A DNA stretch of 64,000 nucleotides from Methanosarcina sp. MTP4 (GCF_000970045.1 NZ_CP009505.1:310001-374000), one strand, 5' to 3'. Positions 8,604 through 18,319 are shown, counted from the stretch's first letter. Program-made: numbers and translations. Notes: generated by a model from the sequence alone, not told the origin.

Positions 8604-10211
8604 TCAGGCTTTTGGGATTATCTCGTCAATCCTGAGGACGTTTCTTGCCGTTTCTGTTGCCGAGACCAGGGCCAGTTTCTTTACCGTTGCTGAATCGTAG
8701 ACTTTCGGCCCTTTATCCGTTACTTTCCCTGAGATGTCTATCCTTGCCTCCACTCCTCTTGCGTAGGCGTTTCTCATCTCCACCATCGCATCAATGGTTT
8801 TCATGCCCGCGTTTTTCGCAAGGGTTTCCGTGACTCTTTCCAGAGCTTCGGCATATGCCAGGACAGCTAGCTGTTTCTTTCCCTGCTGGGTCGCCGCAAA
8901 GAGCCTGACCATATGCGCAAGCTCAAATTCAATTGCGCCTCCCCCATTTACGATTTCCCTGTTTTTTATGAGGAACGCTGCGTTATTGAGGGCGTCGTCC
9001 ACGGCTTCTTCCACCTTGTCCAGCCCGTACCTTGCCGGGTCCCAGATCAGGATCGTGGAGATCGGCTTTCCCTTCACCGTTATGAAGACAAAGTTCTCCC
9101 TGTTTCGTTTTTCACGCTTAATCCTGTCGGCTTTGCCGAGGTGCCGGGGCAGGATCTCGTCATTCTTGCTCATCAGGGTCGTTCCCACGGCTTCCGAGAG
9201 CTTTTCCAGGTCCTTCATCTTCAGTTTCTTGAAAGCCAGTATATTGCTGTCCCGAAGGAGGGTTTCTATGTAGGGGTCGATATCTCCCTCGCAGAAGAGG
9301 ACGTTTGCCCCCGAGTTAATTATTTTTTCCGCAAGGGCCCTGCACATCTCCTTTTTCCTTTCCTCAAACATGAGGGCTGTTTGAACGGAATCCATTCTCA
9401 GGTTGTGCTGGGGGTTGAGGTATTCGCTTTTTATCTTGAGGTCGTAATTTATTATGAGCACCGAAGGGTTTTCGAAATCTTTTGGCATGTCCACCCTTGC
9501 CGGGTTTTCATCCATGATTATGCCTTCCAGGGCTTCAATCCCCGGTCCTCCTACCTTTTTGAGGATTTTCACGTTTTTGTTGAGGTCGAGGCGGCCTTCC
9601 CTGGTTTCGTTCAGGTGCTCTATCACCCCGAGTACGATCTCCGTGATCGCCTCTGCCTGCTGTATTTCTACCCCTTTTCCGGTAGCAGAACACATAATCG
9701 TGGTCCTGACATCTTCTTCTCCTGCCTGCTTAATGCCGTACTGGAGCATCTCGTAAGCCTTTCTCAGGGCAAGTTCGTAGCCTTCGATTATGGTTGTGGG
9801 GTGGACTCCTGCTCTTCTCAGCTTGATTGCGTTTTTGATCAGGTTACTTGCCAGGATTACTGCGGTTTTCGTGCCGTCCCCGCAGGCTTTGTCCATTGAT
9901 TCTGCAAGCTTCTTGAGGGACGTGACAATCGGGTGGAGGACGTCCATCTCCTTGAGGATCACTTTCCCGTCGTTTGTTACGAACACGTCGTTTACCGGGT
10001 TTATTATTATCTTGTTCATCCCCTTCGGGCCCAGGGATGATGCCAGGACCTCGTCGATTTCCACTGCTGCTCTTTCGACCTGGTTTATAAGCCCGTCTTC
10101 TTTTACCGGCTCGTTGATGAGAATCTTATCTCTTATGGTCCGGGCCAGTTTTGCCATTCCGTCCCGGCTTTCAAGATCAGTTCCGTTAGGTGTTTTTAGT
10201 TCGCTTGCCAT
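8604..10211 (-). CDS. Group II chaperonin (thermosome) subunit, divergent
   Basis: The protein is 535 residues from ATG 10211, which has GGGG upstream; a TTG four codons earlier is possible. It has the group II landmarks: GPKGMNKIII, VTNDGKVILKEMD, ACGDGTKTAVI (nucleotide/Mg loop) and NGGGAIEFELA near residue 405. Several near-invariant positions differ (NDGKVI for NDGATI, GDGTKT for GDGTTT), and the C-terminus ends IIPKA without the usual Gly-Met tail. M. acetivorans is known to have extra, unusual Hsp60 copies, and one sits by Mts genes. It may serve the methyltransferases encoded around it. Confidence 0.9.
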   Translation of the reverse strand: MASELKTPNGTDLESRDGMAKLARTIRDKILINEPVKEDGLINQVERAAVEIDEVLASSLGPKGMNKIIINPVNDVFVTNDGKVILKEMDVLHPIVTSLKKLAESMDKACGDGTKTAVILASNLIKNAIKLRRAGVHPTTIIEGYELALRKAYEMLQYGIKQAGEEDVRTTIMCSATGKGVEIQQAEAITEIVLGVIEHLNETREGRLDLNKNVKILKKVGGPGIEALEGIIMDENPARVDMPKDFENPSVLIINYDLKIKSEYLNPQHNLRMDSVQTALMFEERKKEMCRALAEKIINSGANVLFCEGDIDPYIETLLRDSNILAFKKLKMKDLEKLSEAVGTTLMSKNDEILPRHLGKADRIKREKRNRENFVFITVKGKPISTILIWDPARYGLDKVEEAVDDALNNAAFLIKNREIVNGGGAIEFELAHMVRLFAATQQGKKQLAVLAYAEALERVTETLAKNAGMKTIDAMVEMRNAYARGVEARIDISGKVTDKGPKVYDSATVKKLALVSATETARNVLRIDEIIPKA

Positions 10212-10404
10212 GTTTTTCCCCAAGATAGCGTTGCTTTGAATCCTGATCTGTTGAGAGGTCTGCTATTTTTCCCCGCAGGCTCTTTGCAAGCCTGCAGGGA
10301 AATGTTCCGGTTTCGGTAACACCGAATTTTTGACTATTTTCTCTGGACGTTTTTTACTGAAGGAGTTCGTTTTTTTATTGAAGGAGGTTTTTTGGATTTG
10401 TACA

Positions 10405-10488
10405 GCGTTTAATCGGAATTTTTATGATGGAGGTTTTGTTGAATTTGTTTACCGGCGTTTAATCGGAGTTTTTATGGTGGAGGTTTTT
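10405..10488. repeat. Two copies of a 34-bp repeat, 50-bp period
   Basis: Near-identical copies at 10405-10438 and 10455-10488, each starting GCGTTTAATCGGA and ending GGTGGAGGTTTT or GATGGAGGTTTT. They lie between the chaperonin start (10211) and the hypothetical gene stop (10521). A run of AAGGAG/GGAGG sequences precedes them. No gene is seen in 10224-10520, which should include the chaperonin promoter. Confidence 0.6.
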
Positions 10489-10520
10489 GCCGGTATCTGG
10501 AAATTCTATCTTTTATGACA

Positions 10521-11048
10521 TCAGGGCGTAATTCCTTTTTTGAGAAGCGTCTGTAAACGAGCGATAAGTTGCGTCTGTTTTTTAGTCCCAGGCTTCCTTT
10601 TCTTTCCGGGTTTCGGAACGCCTGTGGATAAGGAATGTTTCTGTACACTCCTGAGATAAGCGTAAGGGTCTGTCATCGTAAGGCTAATTTCGGAAGGTAA
10701 CCCGGTATCCCTGGGAAATGTGTATGCCACAGATGCGGAATCTGTGTTGAGTTCATAGCTTGCCGGGGCTGCTTCGATATCCGAATAACGGAAGAAAGCC
10801 CTCTGAGATGAGTGGCTGGGTTCCTGCAAATGAGTGACAGGAATGCGTACAGGAATCGGGTTGATAGTTTTTTCTTCAGGTTCGGGTCTTCTCTGGTATC
10901 TCATTTCCAGTTTCACCTCTTTCCTAAAGGGATTATGAAGGTTCTCCACCATTTTCTGCAAAGATTTGCACACATTTTTTCCGTTCGATCTGTTTTTGGA
11001 TCTGTTTTTCGATCCATTTTTGGAGTTCACCTGCACTTTTTTGGACAC
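10521..11048 (-). CDS. Hypothetical basic protein
   Basis: An open frame of 175 residues from GTG 11048. The N-terminus is a low-complexity Lys/Ser/Asn stretch (KNRSKNRS repeats), the middle is Pro-rich, and the C-terminus is basic (GKKRKPGTKK). No family is recognised, and no membrane segment or catalytic motif is visible. It sits between the chaperonin and the Mts fusion, all on the minus strand. Composition alone does not prove it is translated. Confidence 0.4.
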   Translation of the reverse strand: MSKKVQVNSKNGSKNRSKNRSNGKNVCKSLQKMVENLHNPFRKEVKLEMRYQRRPEPEEKTINPIPVRIPVTHLQEPSHSSQRAFFRYSDIEAAPASYELNTDSASVAYTFPRDTGLPSEISLTMTDPYAYLRSVQKHSLSTGVPKPGKKRKPGTKKQTQLIARLQTLLKKGITP

Positions 11049-11176
11049 ACATAAGGCTGCAGGAAACGGCGGGAACCTTATTATTTTTAGGGGGTGGGGA
11101 AAGGGAGGGGAAATCCCCCGCCCTTTCTCAAAACAAGTCGAAACTTGCTTTTTTCAGGAAACAACTATTTTTCGGC

Positions 11177-13072
11177 TTATCCGATGATGTTCTTGTAGAT
11201 CTCCGGACCTTTTTCTGCTACAGTGTAGGTCTGGGCAGTGATGGAGTCACACGGTCCCTTTGGCGGCACTTCGCAACCGGTAGAGATCACATACTTGGAC
11301 TGCATGCCGTTTTCCTTGAGAGTGGTAAGGACGCTCTCCTGGAGGGCAATTGTGTCGTTCCTGATCTTCTCGAGTCCTGCAGGGCTGTTGTCCAGGAAGA
11401 GGATCGGGCTGACTTCCCCACCGAACATGACATCCTTGCCGTAGTTCTCAATGAGGTACTTGTGGTCTTTGGACCCCTTGTTTGCCTCATCCGGATAGTA
11501 GGTGTAGCTGTAGTAGTCCGTGCCCCACTCGCTGATGAGTTCCCAGTGCGGAACGTCGGCACAGTTGTGGACGACCATTGGCATGTCGTATTCCTTGTAA
11601 AGCGGGGCGAATACGTCCTTCATGATCTTACCTTCGGTCTTCATGTATTCGTCTGCACCAAGGATGACATTGTTTGTCCAGAGGTTTACCAGACAGAGGT
11701 TGTCGGGCTGGGCTTCCTCGAACATCATCTTTGCCAGTTCCTTACAGTATTCGGTGGTCTGGTCAAGGGCTTTGAGGACAACGTCGGGGTTGGTCTTGAG
11801 GTCAGAAAGCACACGGGTTGCTCCCATGATCTGGGTCAGGGCTACCATCGGGCCTTCGAAGAGGGCGGTGTTGAGTGCGTTCTGTTCGCTGAGCTTCTTG
11901 GTTGCGAGCTTGTTGCCCTGGACCAGGTTGTAACCACGGGTTCCTTCCTTTATTTCGGGGACTTCCATTGTTTCGTAGTCTTCAAGGTGGCCGGTTGCTG
12001 CGGGGGTGTCCTCTTCAGGGAACCTGACTTCCGCGCCAAAGTCCTTTGCGGCTATACAGAGGTCGGTCAGGCCTACGAAGTTGTCAATGTGGAAGTACTT
12101 GGTACCTGCGGCTACACAGTCTGCAAACTTCTCTGCGTTTGTGGTGTAGTCTATGTAGGAGCAGGGTACAAACTTTCTTGAGAGGCCACAGACGAGAGGT
12201 GCGACCGGAAGCCTGTCGACCTTCTTGTCCTGATAGGCTGCAAGGAACCTTTCCTTCTTTGTAATTGTCTCGTTGAACTTGGGGATGACAGTGTCGTGTT
12301 CCTTGATGATCTTTTCGGCAGTGATGCGGCCGATGTCGATTTCTTCCTTTGTCCCTTTCTGTGCGAGGATCTCCTTGTACTTCATCTTACTTTCTGCGAT
12401 TGAGGAGTCGCTCCAGGAATCGGCAGGAAGTTCACTTACAAGGGAAGTCATGTTTTCGACTGCTGCGCTTGCGTCAAGGGCTGTGCCGTCTGCACCAACA
12501 GAGTTCGCAAAGTCCTTGGTGATCGGGGCACCGCCGACCATTACTACCATAGAGTCCCTGATTCCTTCTTCCTGAAGTTGCTCGATAACTGTTTCCATGC
12601 CGCCCATGGTGGTGGTCATCAGGGTGCTCATGGAGATGCCGGCTACATGATTCTCCTTTGCAGCTTCTGCAAACTTGTCGAGGGGTACGTCGTTGCCCAG
12701 GTCAATCATGTTGAAACCTGCTGCAGTCATCATGGTCTTGACAAGGTTCTTACCTATGTCGTGCACGTCTCCTTCGACAGTACCGATGATAACGTTCTTG
12801 GGGGCGGCGCTGGTGTCTGCATTCAGGTAAGGGGTGAGTATGTCCATTCCTGCGTACATTGCATCGGCTGCGAGCAGAAGACTTGGTACGAAGGCTTCTC
12901 CCCTTTCGTACATGTCGCTGATGATCTTCATACCCTTTGAAAGCCCGTCGACAATTGCTTCGTATGCATCGACTTCTTCATCAAGGGCTTTTTGTGCAAG
13001 TTCTTCTGCAATGTCGTCGTCGCCTTCAACTACAGCATCCGCTAAAGCGTTCAGAATGTCTTCTTTTGCCAT
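11177..13072 (-). CDS. Fused corrinoid/methyltransferase protein, Mts type (methylsulfide:CoM)
   Basis: The 631-residue protein joins two domains. Residues 1-220 form a corrinoid protein with axial ligand H104 in GDVHDIGK. Residues 270-631 form a UroD-fold methylcobamide:CoM methyltransferase with zinc motif H502-x-C504 and C600. This architecture defines MtsD/MtsF/MtsH of Methanosarcina, which move methyl groups of dimethylsulfide or methanethiol to or from coenzyme M. A divergent Msr-type regulator gene lies upstream, as for the known mts genes, and gene order best fits MtsF. Because the paralogues are alike, no symbol is assigned. Confidence 0.9.
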   Translation of the reverse strand: MAKEDILNALADAVVEGDDDIAEELAQKALDEEVDAYEAIVDGLSKGMKIISDMYERGEAFVPSLLLAADAMYAGMDILTPYLNADTSAAPKNVIIGTVEGDVHDIGKNLVKTMMTAAGFNMIDLGNDVPLDKFAEAAKENHVAGISMSTLMTTTMGGMETVIEQLQEEGIRDSMVVMVGGAPITKDFANSVGADGTALDASAAVENMTSLVSELPADSWSDSSIAESKMKYKEILAQKGTKEEIDIGRITAEKIIKEHDTVIPKFNETITKKERFLAAYQDKKVDRLPVAPLVCGLSRKFVPCSYIDYTTNAEKFADCVAAGTKYFHIDNFVGLTDLCIAAKDFGAEVRFPEEDTPAATGHLEDYETMEVPEIKEGTRGYNLVQGNKLATKKLSEQNALNTALFEGPMVALTQIMGATRVLSDLKTNPDVVLKALDQTTEYCKELAKMMFEEAQPDNLCLVNLWTNNVILGADEYMKTEGKIMKDVFAPLYKEYDMPMVVHNCADVPHWELISEWGTDYYSYTYYPDEANKGSKDHKYLIENYGKDVMFGGEVSPILFLDNSPAGLEKIRNDTIALQESVLTTLKENGMQSKYVISTGCEVPPKGPCDSITAQTYTVAEKGPEIYKNIIG

Positions 13073-14194
13073 TGAAAATCTCCTTTTTTTGTGAAGGATC
13101 CAAACAGCCAGTTGTCTGCCTGTTTTTCCGGATCTTAATCCTTGATTTTTTACTGCATTTAGATCCTTTAACGGGTTCCACAGTCCGTCAAATCCCTAAA
13201 TCCACTAATATACTCCTTAAATCCACAAAATAATCATCCCCTGATAAAATCCGTTTTTCCTTGTCCTGCTTCGCAGGATCCGGAAGCTTTTCTTAAGCCT
13301 GGAGCCTTGTATCTAAACTCCCATTCAGGTGAATGACTATTCCATATCAAAGGATATTTCCTAAAATATATAGCTTAACCGACCTCCCTTTTTATAAATA
13401 CGCTAATATTTCCCCTCTTTAAAAAAAATGCTTTTCTTTTAATTTTAGTCCTGCCTGTTTTTTGTCATATCTGCCTTTCTTGCACCCTGGGGAATTTTTC
13501 TTTTCCTTCCATGTTCATGTGTGCAGTGCTTTTTGGCAGCCGGGTGATTTCCGATGGGATAGCTAAAAAATAGTTTTCCCAAAAATAAACGATTCTTTCA
13601 AAAAGGTTAGTTTTTCGAAAAACAGGGTACATTGAAAAAATGAGGGCATTGAAAAAATGAGGGTATTGAAAAAATGAGGGTATTGGGAAACTGAAGATAT
13701 TGATTGAAGTTTCTCTTCAGGAGCTTAAGTGCGGGACCTTTTTTATTCTGTACCTGCGTAAACTCTCGGAGCTAATCGAATACGGCCTCAGGAGTGTCAA
13801 ACTCTGCTTGTTAAAAATGGAGATTTAGTATATCATCGATCGTTTTTATAATTTTTGATTTTATTCTTCCCATAGTGATTTAAATATTATATCAATAGTC
13901 TTTGCTATGGTCTTTATGATCAAGATTTAAATATTATACTCACAATATACTCTCTTGTACGTTGTTTGGAAGTTCTCTCCCATTTTATAAAAAATTAATG
14001 TTCAATCCAGATTTGCGCTGGAATTGCAGAAACAGGTCAATAGTTATAATTTAAACAGTGGACTACTATGCGGCACTTTGCAGGTCTTCGCAAAATCTGG
14101 GATTTCAATCTCGTGGGCTATACAGGATTGGGGATTAATTCCTGAAAGTAGCTACCTGAAATAAAATAGTATATGGTTGGAGGCTAATATATAT
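13073..14194. promoter_or_regulatory. Divergent control region between the Mts fusion and Msr regulator genes
   Basis: About 1.1 kb with no gene lies between two divergently read genes. It contains three head-to-tail copies of a 17-bp unit, ATTGAAAAAATGAGGGY, at 13631-13681, and several A/T-rich TATA-like stretches (13840-13990). The length implies long 5' leaders, as documented for methyltransferase genes in Methanosarcina. The Msr protein probably binds here, but I cannot place the site. A ribosome site (GGAGG at 14179-14183) belongs to the regulator. Confidence 0.55.
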
Positions 14195-14968
14195 ATGAGT
14201 TCCCTGATTGATTTGATTTTTTTTTCTGAAAAAAGAAAAAATATCCTGATCATGTTAGCAAGCGGGCCAAAGGATATTGATGAAATAAAAGACACCCTCA
14301 ATGTTAAGGCCTGTGCGGTAATGCCCCAGATTAAAAAATTGAAGGATATGGACATTATCGAGCAGAGAGGAAACATCTACGAACTCTCAGATATCGGAGA
14401 AGTGGTAGTTGAAAAGATGCTCCCTCTGACCTCTCTTCTGGATGTCTTTGATGGGAACAAGGATTACTGGTCAAAACATGACAGAACCCCAATCCCAGGG
14501 CATCTGGTTAAGAAGATGGATCTGTTAGGGAAGTGCACTCTGGAAGAACCCGATCTGGATCATCTCTTCGAGTTTCCAAAGGATCTGCTTGGCAGCGTAT
14601 ACAAATCAAAGACTCTCAAGTCCTTTTATTCTTTCTTCTGCCCTGATTGTCCTTCAATCCAGGCAACCTGTGCAGAGAATGGGGCTGAGGTGCATCTGAT
14701 CCTTGACAAAAAGGTCTATAACAGGTTGGAAAATGATTTCGTGGATCAATATAACATTTTGCTTGAAAACAAGGTTTCCCTTTACATCTATTCGGGGGAC
14801 GTAAAACTCTCATCTTTCATGGTTACGGACGATTTCATGATGCTGAAACTTTTTGGAAAGGACGGGGAGTTCGATCACAGAAAAATCATGAGTTTCACTC
14901 CCAGTGCCATCGAATGGTGTAACGAACTGGCCCAGTATTACATAGAACACTCCGAGAAGATCAATTGA
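14195..14968 (+). CDS. Msr-type transcription regulator next to the Mts fusion gene
   Basis: The start is ATG 14195, preceded by GGAGG 11 nt upstream; the protein is 257 residues. An N-terminal winged helix (about 1-80: SEKRKNILIMLASGPKDIDEI, then MPQIKKLKDMDIIEQ) is followed by a DUF1724/FilR1-type domain. This is the methyltransferase-specific regulator (Msr) family of Methanosarcina. In M. acetivorans each mts gene is activated by the Msr protein encoded beside it, and MsrC serves mtsF. Divergent placement here implies the same role. It is about 260 aa like its paralogue at 26814-27596. Confidence 0.85.
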   Translation: MSSLIDLIFFSEKRKNILIMLASGPKDIDEIKDTLNVKACAVMPQIKKLKDMDIIEQRGNIYELSDIGEVVVEKMLPLTSLLDVFDGNKDYWSKHDRTPIPGHLVKKMDLLGKCTLEEPDLDHLFEFPKDLLGSVYKSKTLKSFYSFFCPDCPSIQATCAENGAEVHLILDKKVYNRLENDFVDQYNILLENKVSLYIYSGDVKLSSFMVTDDFMMLKLFGKDGEFDHRKIMSFTPSAIEWCNELAQYYIEHSEKIN

Positions 14969-15129
14969 AAAAGTAAATGAAAAAAGCAGGATCACCGGGA
15001 ATCTGTGTTAAAAAAGGGGTTTTCCGGTCCTGGTGGCCTGTGTCCGAATCCATAAGTTTACGGACTCTTTTTTCTCAACACCCAGCGAGCGTCCCGGTGT
15101 TTTGTCTACGTTTTTCACGCTCTAATTAA

Positions 15130-16320
15130 TTAATGTTCATGATGTTCATGTTCATGATGTTCTTCATGTTCATGCTCACCATGGTTATGCCCGTGTTCGT
15201 GGGCATGCTCTATTTTGCGGATGCTGATTTCCTTTTTCTCGAAAATTTCCTGTACTGAACTGTTCACGGCATCGAATAGTTTTTCTGTCTTCACGTTTGA
15301 TACCGCGGAGAGGACTTTCAAGGAGGGTTTTGCATCGGGTTTTGAGTTTACTATATCTTCCTGGGGTTCTTCGGAGTAGATGGTTACGCTCTGTTTTACG
15401 GTTTCCGTGCCGTTGTCCAGGAAGAGCTTGATGTGCCCTATGAACTCGGGGTTGAGATTAAGGACTTTTGTTTTGATCCTTTTCATCAGCTCGGTGGTGA
15501 TTTCTCTGGATACTTCCCTGTTAATGTCCTGCTTTTCTACCGCAAATTCCACAGCATAGCTCCCGACGCCCGAAGCTTCGATGGAACTTTCGATTTCTCC
15601 GGGAGCTGCAGAGGCTTTAGTTACTTCTTTTGCAGGAACTTTTTCTGTGGGGGCCTTTTCCTCTTCCGGTGGTTTTTCCATCTCTGCAGGTTTTTCCCCG
15701 GCGAATTCGGGGAGCAGCATTTGCATAAGACCCTCGAACCTCTCGTCCATTGCTTTTCCGGATAACTGGACTACCTTTGCTTTGGGGTTCAACTGCTGGA
15801 CCGAAGCTTCAAGGATTGGAACCCTGATAGGCTCTATAAGGTCCACTTTGTTGATCCCGAGAATCTCCGCATCAATTATCTGCCGCATGGAGAAGTTTTT
15901 TACTTCCTTCATCATATGCTTGAAGCGGCTCCCGTCAATCAGAGTGACAAGGGGGGCAACTGTTACGCTTTCTCCCAGGTTCATAAGTTCGATATCTTCT
16001 TTAATTACATGGGGGAAAGCGATTCCCGTGGGTTCTACCAGAAGTATATCGGGCTTGTATTCTTTTGCAAGAAGGGTCACGGTTGTCTTCATGCTCACTT
16101 TAAGGGTGCAGCAGATGCATCCGTTTGTGATTTCCTTAGAGTCGAATCCGAACCTGTCGATTACATCCCCATCAATTCCGATCTCTCCGATCTCATTTAC
16201 GATAATGGCGACTTTTTTCCCCTTGTCTGCGAGGTATTTGCCCATATTGATAATGGTGGTAGTCTTCCCGCTTCCCAGGAACCCTCCCACCACAATAACC
16301 TGCATTTTTTTCTCCTCCAT
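15130..16320 (-). CDS. CobW/G3E GTPase with His-rich C-terminal tail
   Basis: The 396-residue protein has the P-loop GGFLGSGKTT, switch NEIGEIGIDGDV, CxCC motif GCICCTL and NKVD, all shared with the protein at 7045-8094. It adds a Pro/Glu/Lys-rich linker near residues 200-245 and ends in about 26 residues that are mostly His and Glu (HEHGHNHGEHEHEEHHEH). Such tails store or buffer Zn, Ni or Co in metallochaperones. It lies 64 bp after the ramA-like gene on the same strand, probably one transcript. A role in metallating zinc methyltransferases is inference. Confidence 0.88.
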   Translation of the reverse strand: MEEKKMQVIVVGGFLGSGKTTTIINMGKYLADKGKKVAIIVNEIGEIGIDGDVIDRFGFDSKEITNGCICCTLKVSMKTTVTLLAKEYKPDILLVEPTGIAFPHVIKEDIELMNLGESVTVAPLVTLIDGSRFKHMMKEVKNFSMRQIIDAEILGINKVDLIEPIRVPILEASVQQLNPKAKVVQLSGKAMDERFEGLMQMLLPEFAGEKPAEMEKPPEEEKAPTEKVPAKEVTKASAAPGEIESSIEASGVGSYAVEFAVEKQDINREVSREITTELMKRIKTKVLNLNPEFIGHIKLFLDNGTETVKQSVTIYSEEPQEDIVNSKPDAKPSLKVLSAVSNVKTEKLFDAVNSSVQEIFEKKEISIRKIEHAHEHGHNHGEHEHEEHHEHEHHEH

Positions 16321-16383
16321 TTGCTTCCGTTTTACTGCTCGTTACTTACCTTTCAATTCCAATAAGCTTTTCTTAGCTTTTTC

Positions 16384-18003
16384 TTAATTCCCTGCCACTG
16401 TCAGGTTTTCCCACTTGAACCTGTCTTCGGGGCAGGCATGGAGGCAGCGCTGGCAGTTTGCTCCATCGCAAAGGTCGGTCCTTATCCTTACGACTCCACC
16501 TTCTTCCATCCTCAGGGCACCGTTCGGGCAGACCTTTACGCATTCATGACAGCCTTCACAGCCCTCGATGACCATGGTAAGGTAGGTCCCGACTTTATCG
16601 AGCACGTGCAGGCCTTCTTCTCCCAGTTCCGGGATATCCCTTTCGACCTGGCGGTCAATTTTCAGAATGGAGGAAGGTTCGTCAAGCATGGGGAGTTTTT
16701 TCTTTTTCAGGAACTTCTTATGCATTTTGAACATCATGCCTTCGTTCCAGTAGGCAAGTTCCAGCATGTAGCCTTCCTTGAAAGCTTCCGAAGTTGCAAA
16801 CATCACGTGTGTCCCGACGATCTCCTTTGCAATTTTCTGCAGTTCCCAGAGCCTGTCTTCCGAGATCAGGATCTCCCGGGCCACGGCCAGGGAAGTGTTT
16901 CCGATCTGGGAGACATAACCTGCATTATAGGGGATCATTCCCACCTGGTGGGCCTTTGCGGCGTCCATGTATGTCCCGGCAGCTCCGGACATGTGGGCGA
17001 TTTTCAGGTCTTCCATCTCGATGCCGGCTTCGGCACAGAGGGTTATGTGCCCTGCCCTGATTGCCCCGATAGCTCTTCCGGCTTCGATCAGGTCTTTTTC
17101 TGTGAACTTGATCCCATCCTGGAGGTGGATGACGCTGTCCGGGGTCAGGATCTTTGGGAGTGTTATCATTTTGTTCCGCATCCCTGCTTCTATGAGGGCA
17201 ATGACTCCCGTTCCCGTGATACCCTTTGCCTTTACATCACCTTTTTCCACCACATCCCCTGTCTTCGGGTTGACAAGGTCTCCTTTTATGGGGCTCATCT
17301 CTTTATCCAGAACATAGCAGCGGAGATTTTCCCCTTCGAACTCAACGTCAGAGATTGTGTGGGGGGATGCAATGGACCCGAACTCTATTTCCTGGCCCTC
17401 GAGGGCGGGACCCGCGGCTGCCGATCCCGTGTAGATTACCCCGTTTGCCTTCAGGGCCATTTCGGCGTTTGTCCCGTAGTCGGTTGCGATTGCGATTTCG
17501 TCGCTCTCAAGCATTCCTGATTTCTCAATGAGGGCAAGAGCATCGGCTCCGACCTCGTGCTTGATTGCAGGGGGGACGTAGAGCTTGCAGTTCTTGAATT
17601 CCTCGAAGCCTTTGATTTCGGACAGAGGAATTATACGGGCGTCCCGGTTTTGTTCTTCAATGTGGTATTTCTGTTTCTTGCGCTCTCCTGCATATGCCAG
17701 GTCTTCGATGGGAATTTCCTGGAAGATGGATAGCTGGATCGGGTTTCCACAGATTGAGAATTTTTCCAGCTCTTCAGGCTTTACTTCCAGTTCCTCAAGG
17801 ATGTGCTTGACCGCGGTTGCCGAGAGACCGTGGGCTTTGTCCTGTCCGTAGTGGATTGCAAAATCCAGGTGGTCCATCACGTTTGCGCCCGGCAGTGGGT
17901 TTCGCAGAGTTATTACGGTCTTTAAAATCGTTTCACTTTCCAAGTCAATTTTCTGTGCCCTGAAACCACTGGTTCCAAGGTCGATTGCAACGCCAGTTCT
18001 CAT
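16384..18003 (-). CDS. RamA-type reductive activator of corrinoid proteins
   Basis: The 539-residue protein starts with an actin-type ATPase motif (AIDLGTSGFRAQ) followed by a DUF4445-like ASKHA domain. It ends with two cysteine clusters (CEGCHECVKVCP and CDGANCQRCLHACP) that should hold two [4Fe-4S] centres. This matches RamA, which uses ATP to reduce inactive Co(II) corrinoid proteins such as MtaC back to Co(I). GGAGGTTAAAATATG precedes the start, identical to mtaC. Paralogues exist in Methanosarcina, so the partner could be MtaC, the Mts fusion, or both. Confidence 0.92.
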   Translation of the reverse strand: MRTGVAIDLGTSGFRAQKIDLESETILKTVITLRNPLPGANVMDHLDFAIHYGQDKAHGLSATAVKHILEELEVKPEELEKFSICGNPIQLSIFQEIPIEDLAYAGERKKQKYHIEEQNRDARIIPLSEIKGFEEFKNCKLYVPPAIKHEVGADALALIEKSGMLESDEIAIATDYGTNAEMALKANGVIYTGSAAAGPALEGQEIEFGSIASPHTISDVEFEGENLRCYVLDKEMSPIKGDLVNPKTGDVVEKGDVKAKGITGTGVIALIEAGMRNKMITLPKILTPDSVIHLQDGIKFTEKDLIEAGRAIGAIRAGHITLCAEAGIEMEDLKIAHMSGAAGTYMDAAKAHQVGMIPYNAGYVSQIGNTSLAVAREILISEDRLWELQKIAKEIVGTHVMFATSEAFKEGYMLELAYWNEGMMFKMHKKFLKKKKLPMLDEPSSILKIDRQVERDIPELGEEGLHVLDKVGTYLTMVIEGCEGCHECVKVCPNGALRMEEGGVVRIRTDLCDGANCQRCLHACPEDRFKWENLTVAGN

Positions 18004-18242
18004 ATTTTAACCTCCTCCTGAAAAAATCTGAGACAATATCTGGTGAATGCGCCTCAAGCATTCATGAATTTTTTAATAAATTTGAGTAAGTGTAATTATG
18101 AATGAATTTATGAATTAATTTCCCCTTGTGAGTTATTTTTTGAGTTGTTTGCCTGATTGTCAGCCTTTAACTGCTGTTATTTAGGGTTCCCTAATTTCTG
18201 ATATTTTGTCCTTCCCAACATCCATAAAAAACATAAAAATCC
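18004..18242. other. Upstream region of the ramA-like gene
   Basis: A/T-rich stretch with no gene, between ramA-like and the mtaA 3' end. It likely holds the ramA-like promoter; no specific operator is seen. Confidence 0.35.
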
Positions 18243-18305
18243 GGACAATGGTTCCTGAAGCCTGAATTTTGCCCCGGAACCTGTCCGCAAAAAAAATAAA
18301 AGAAA
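18243..18305 (-). terminator. U-rich run and hairpin after mtaA
   Basis: Reading leftwards from the mtaA stop, the transcript meets a U-rich run (18289-18305), then a two-part stem: GGTTCC with GGAACC (18250-18255 and 18276-18281), continued by GGACA with TGTCC. The oligo-U tract alone is enough for archaeal termination. Confidence 0.5.
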
Positions 18306-18319
18306 ATGGTTTTGCTGTT

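Noticed and set aside
8913-9899. A 328-residue plus-strand frame opposite the chaperonin gene
   Set aside because: It is a shadow of a high-confidence gene; composition is odd and no motif is present.
16438-17520. A 360-residue plus-strand frame opposite the ramA-like gene
   Set aside because: Antisense to a clear gene, with no recognisable domain.
18243-18305. A bacterial-type intrinsic terminator for mtaA
   Set aside because: In the direction of mtaA transcription the U-run comes before the hairpin, so only the oligo-U mechanism is proposed.
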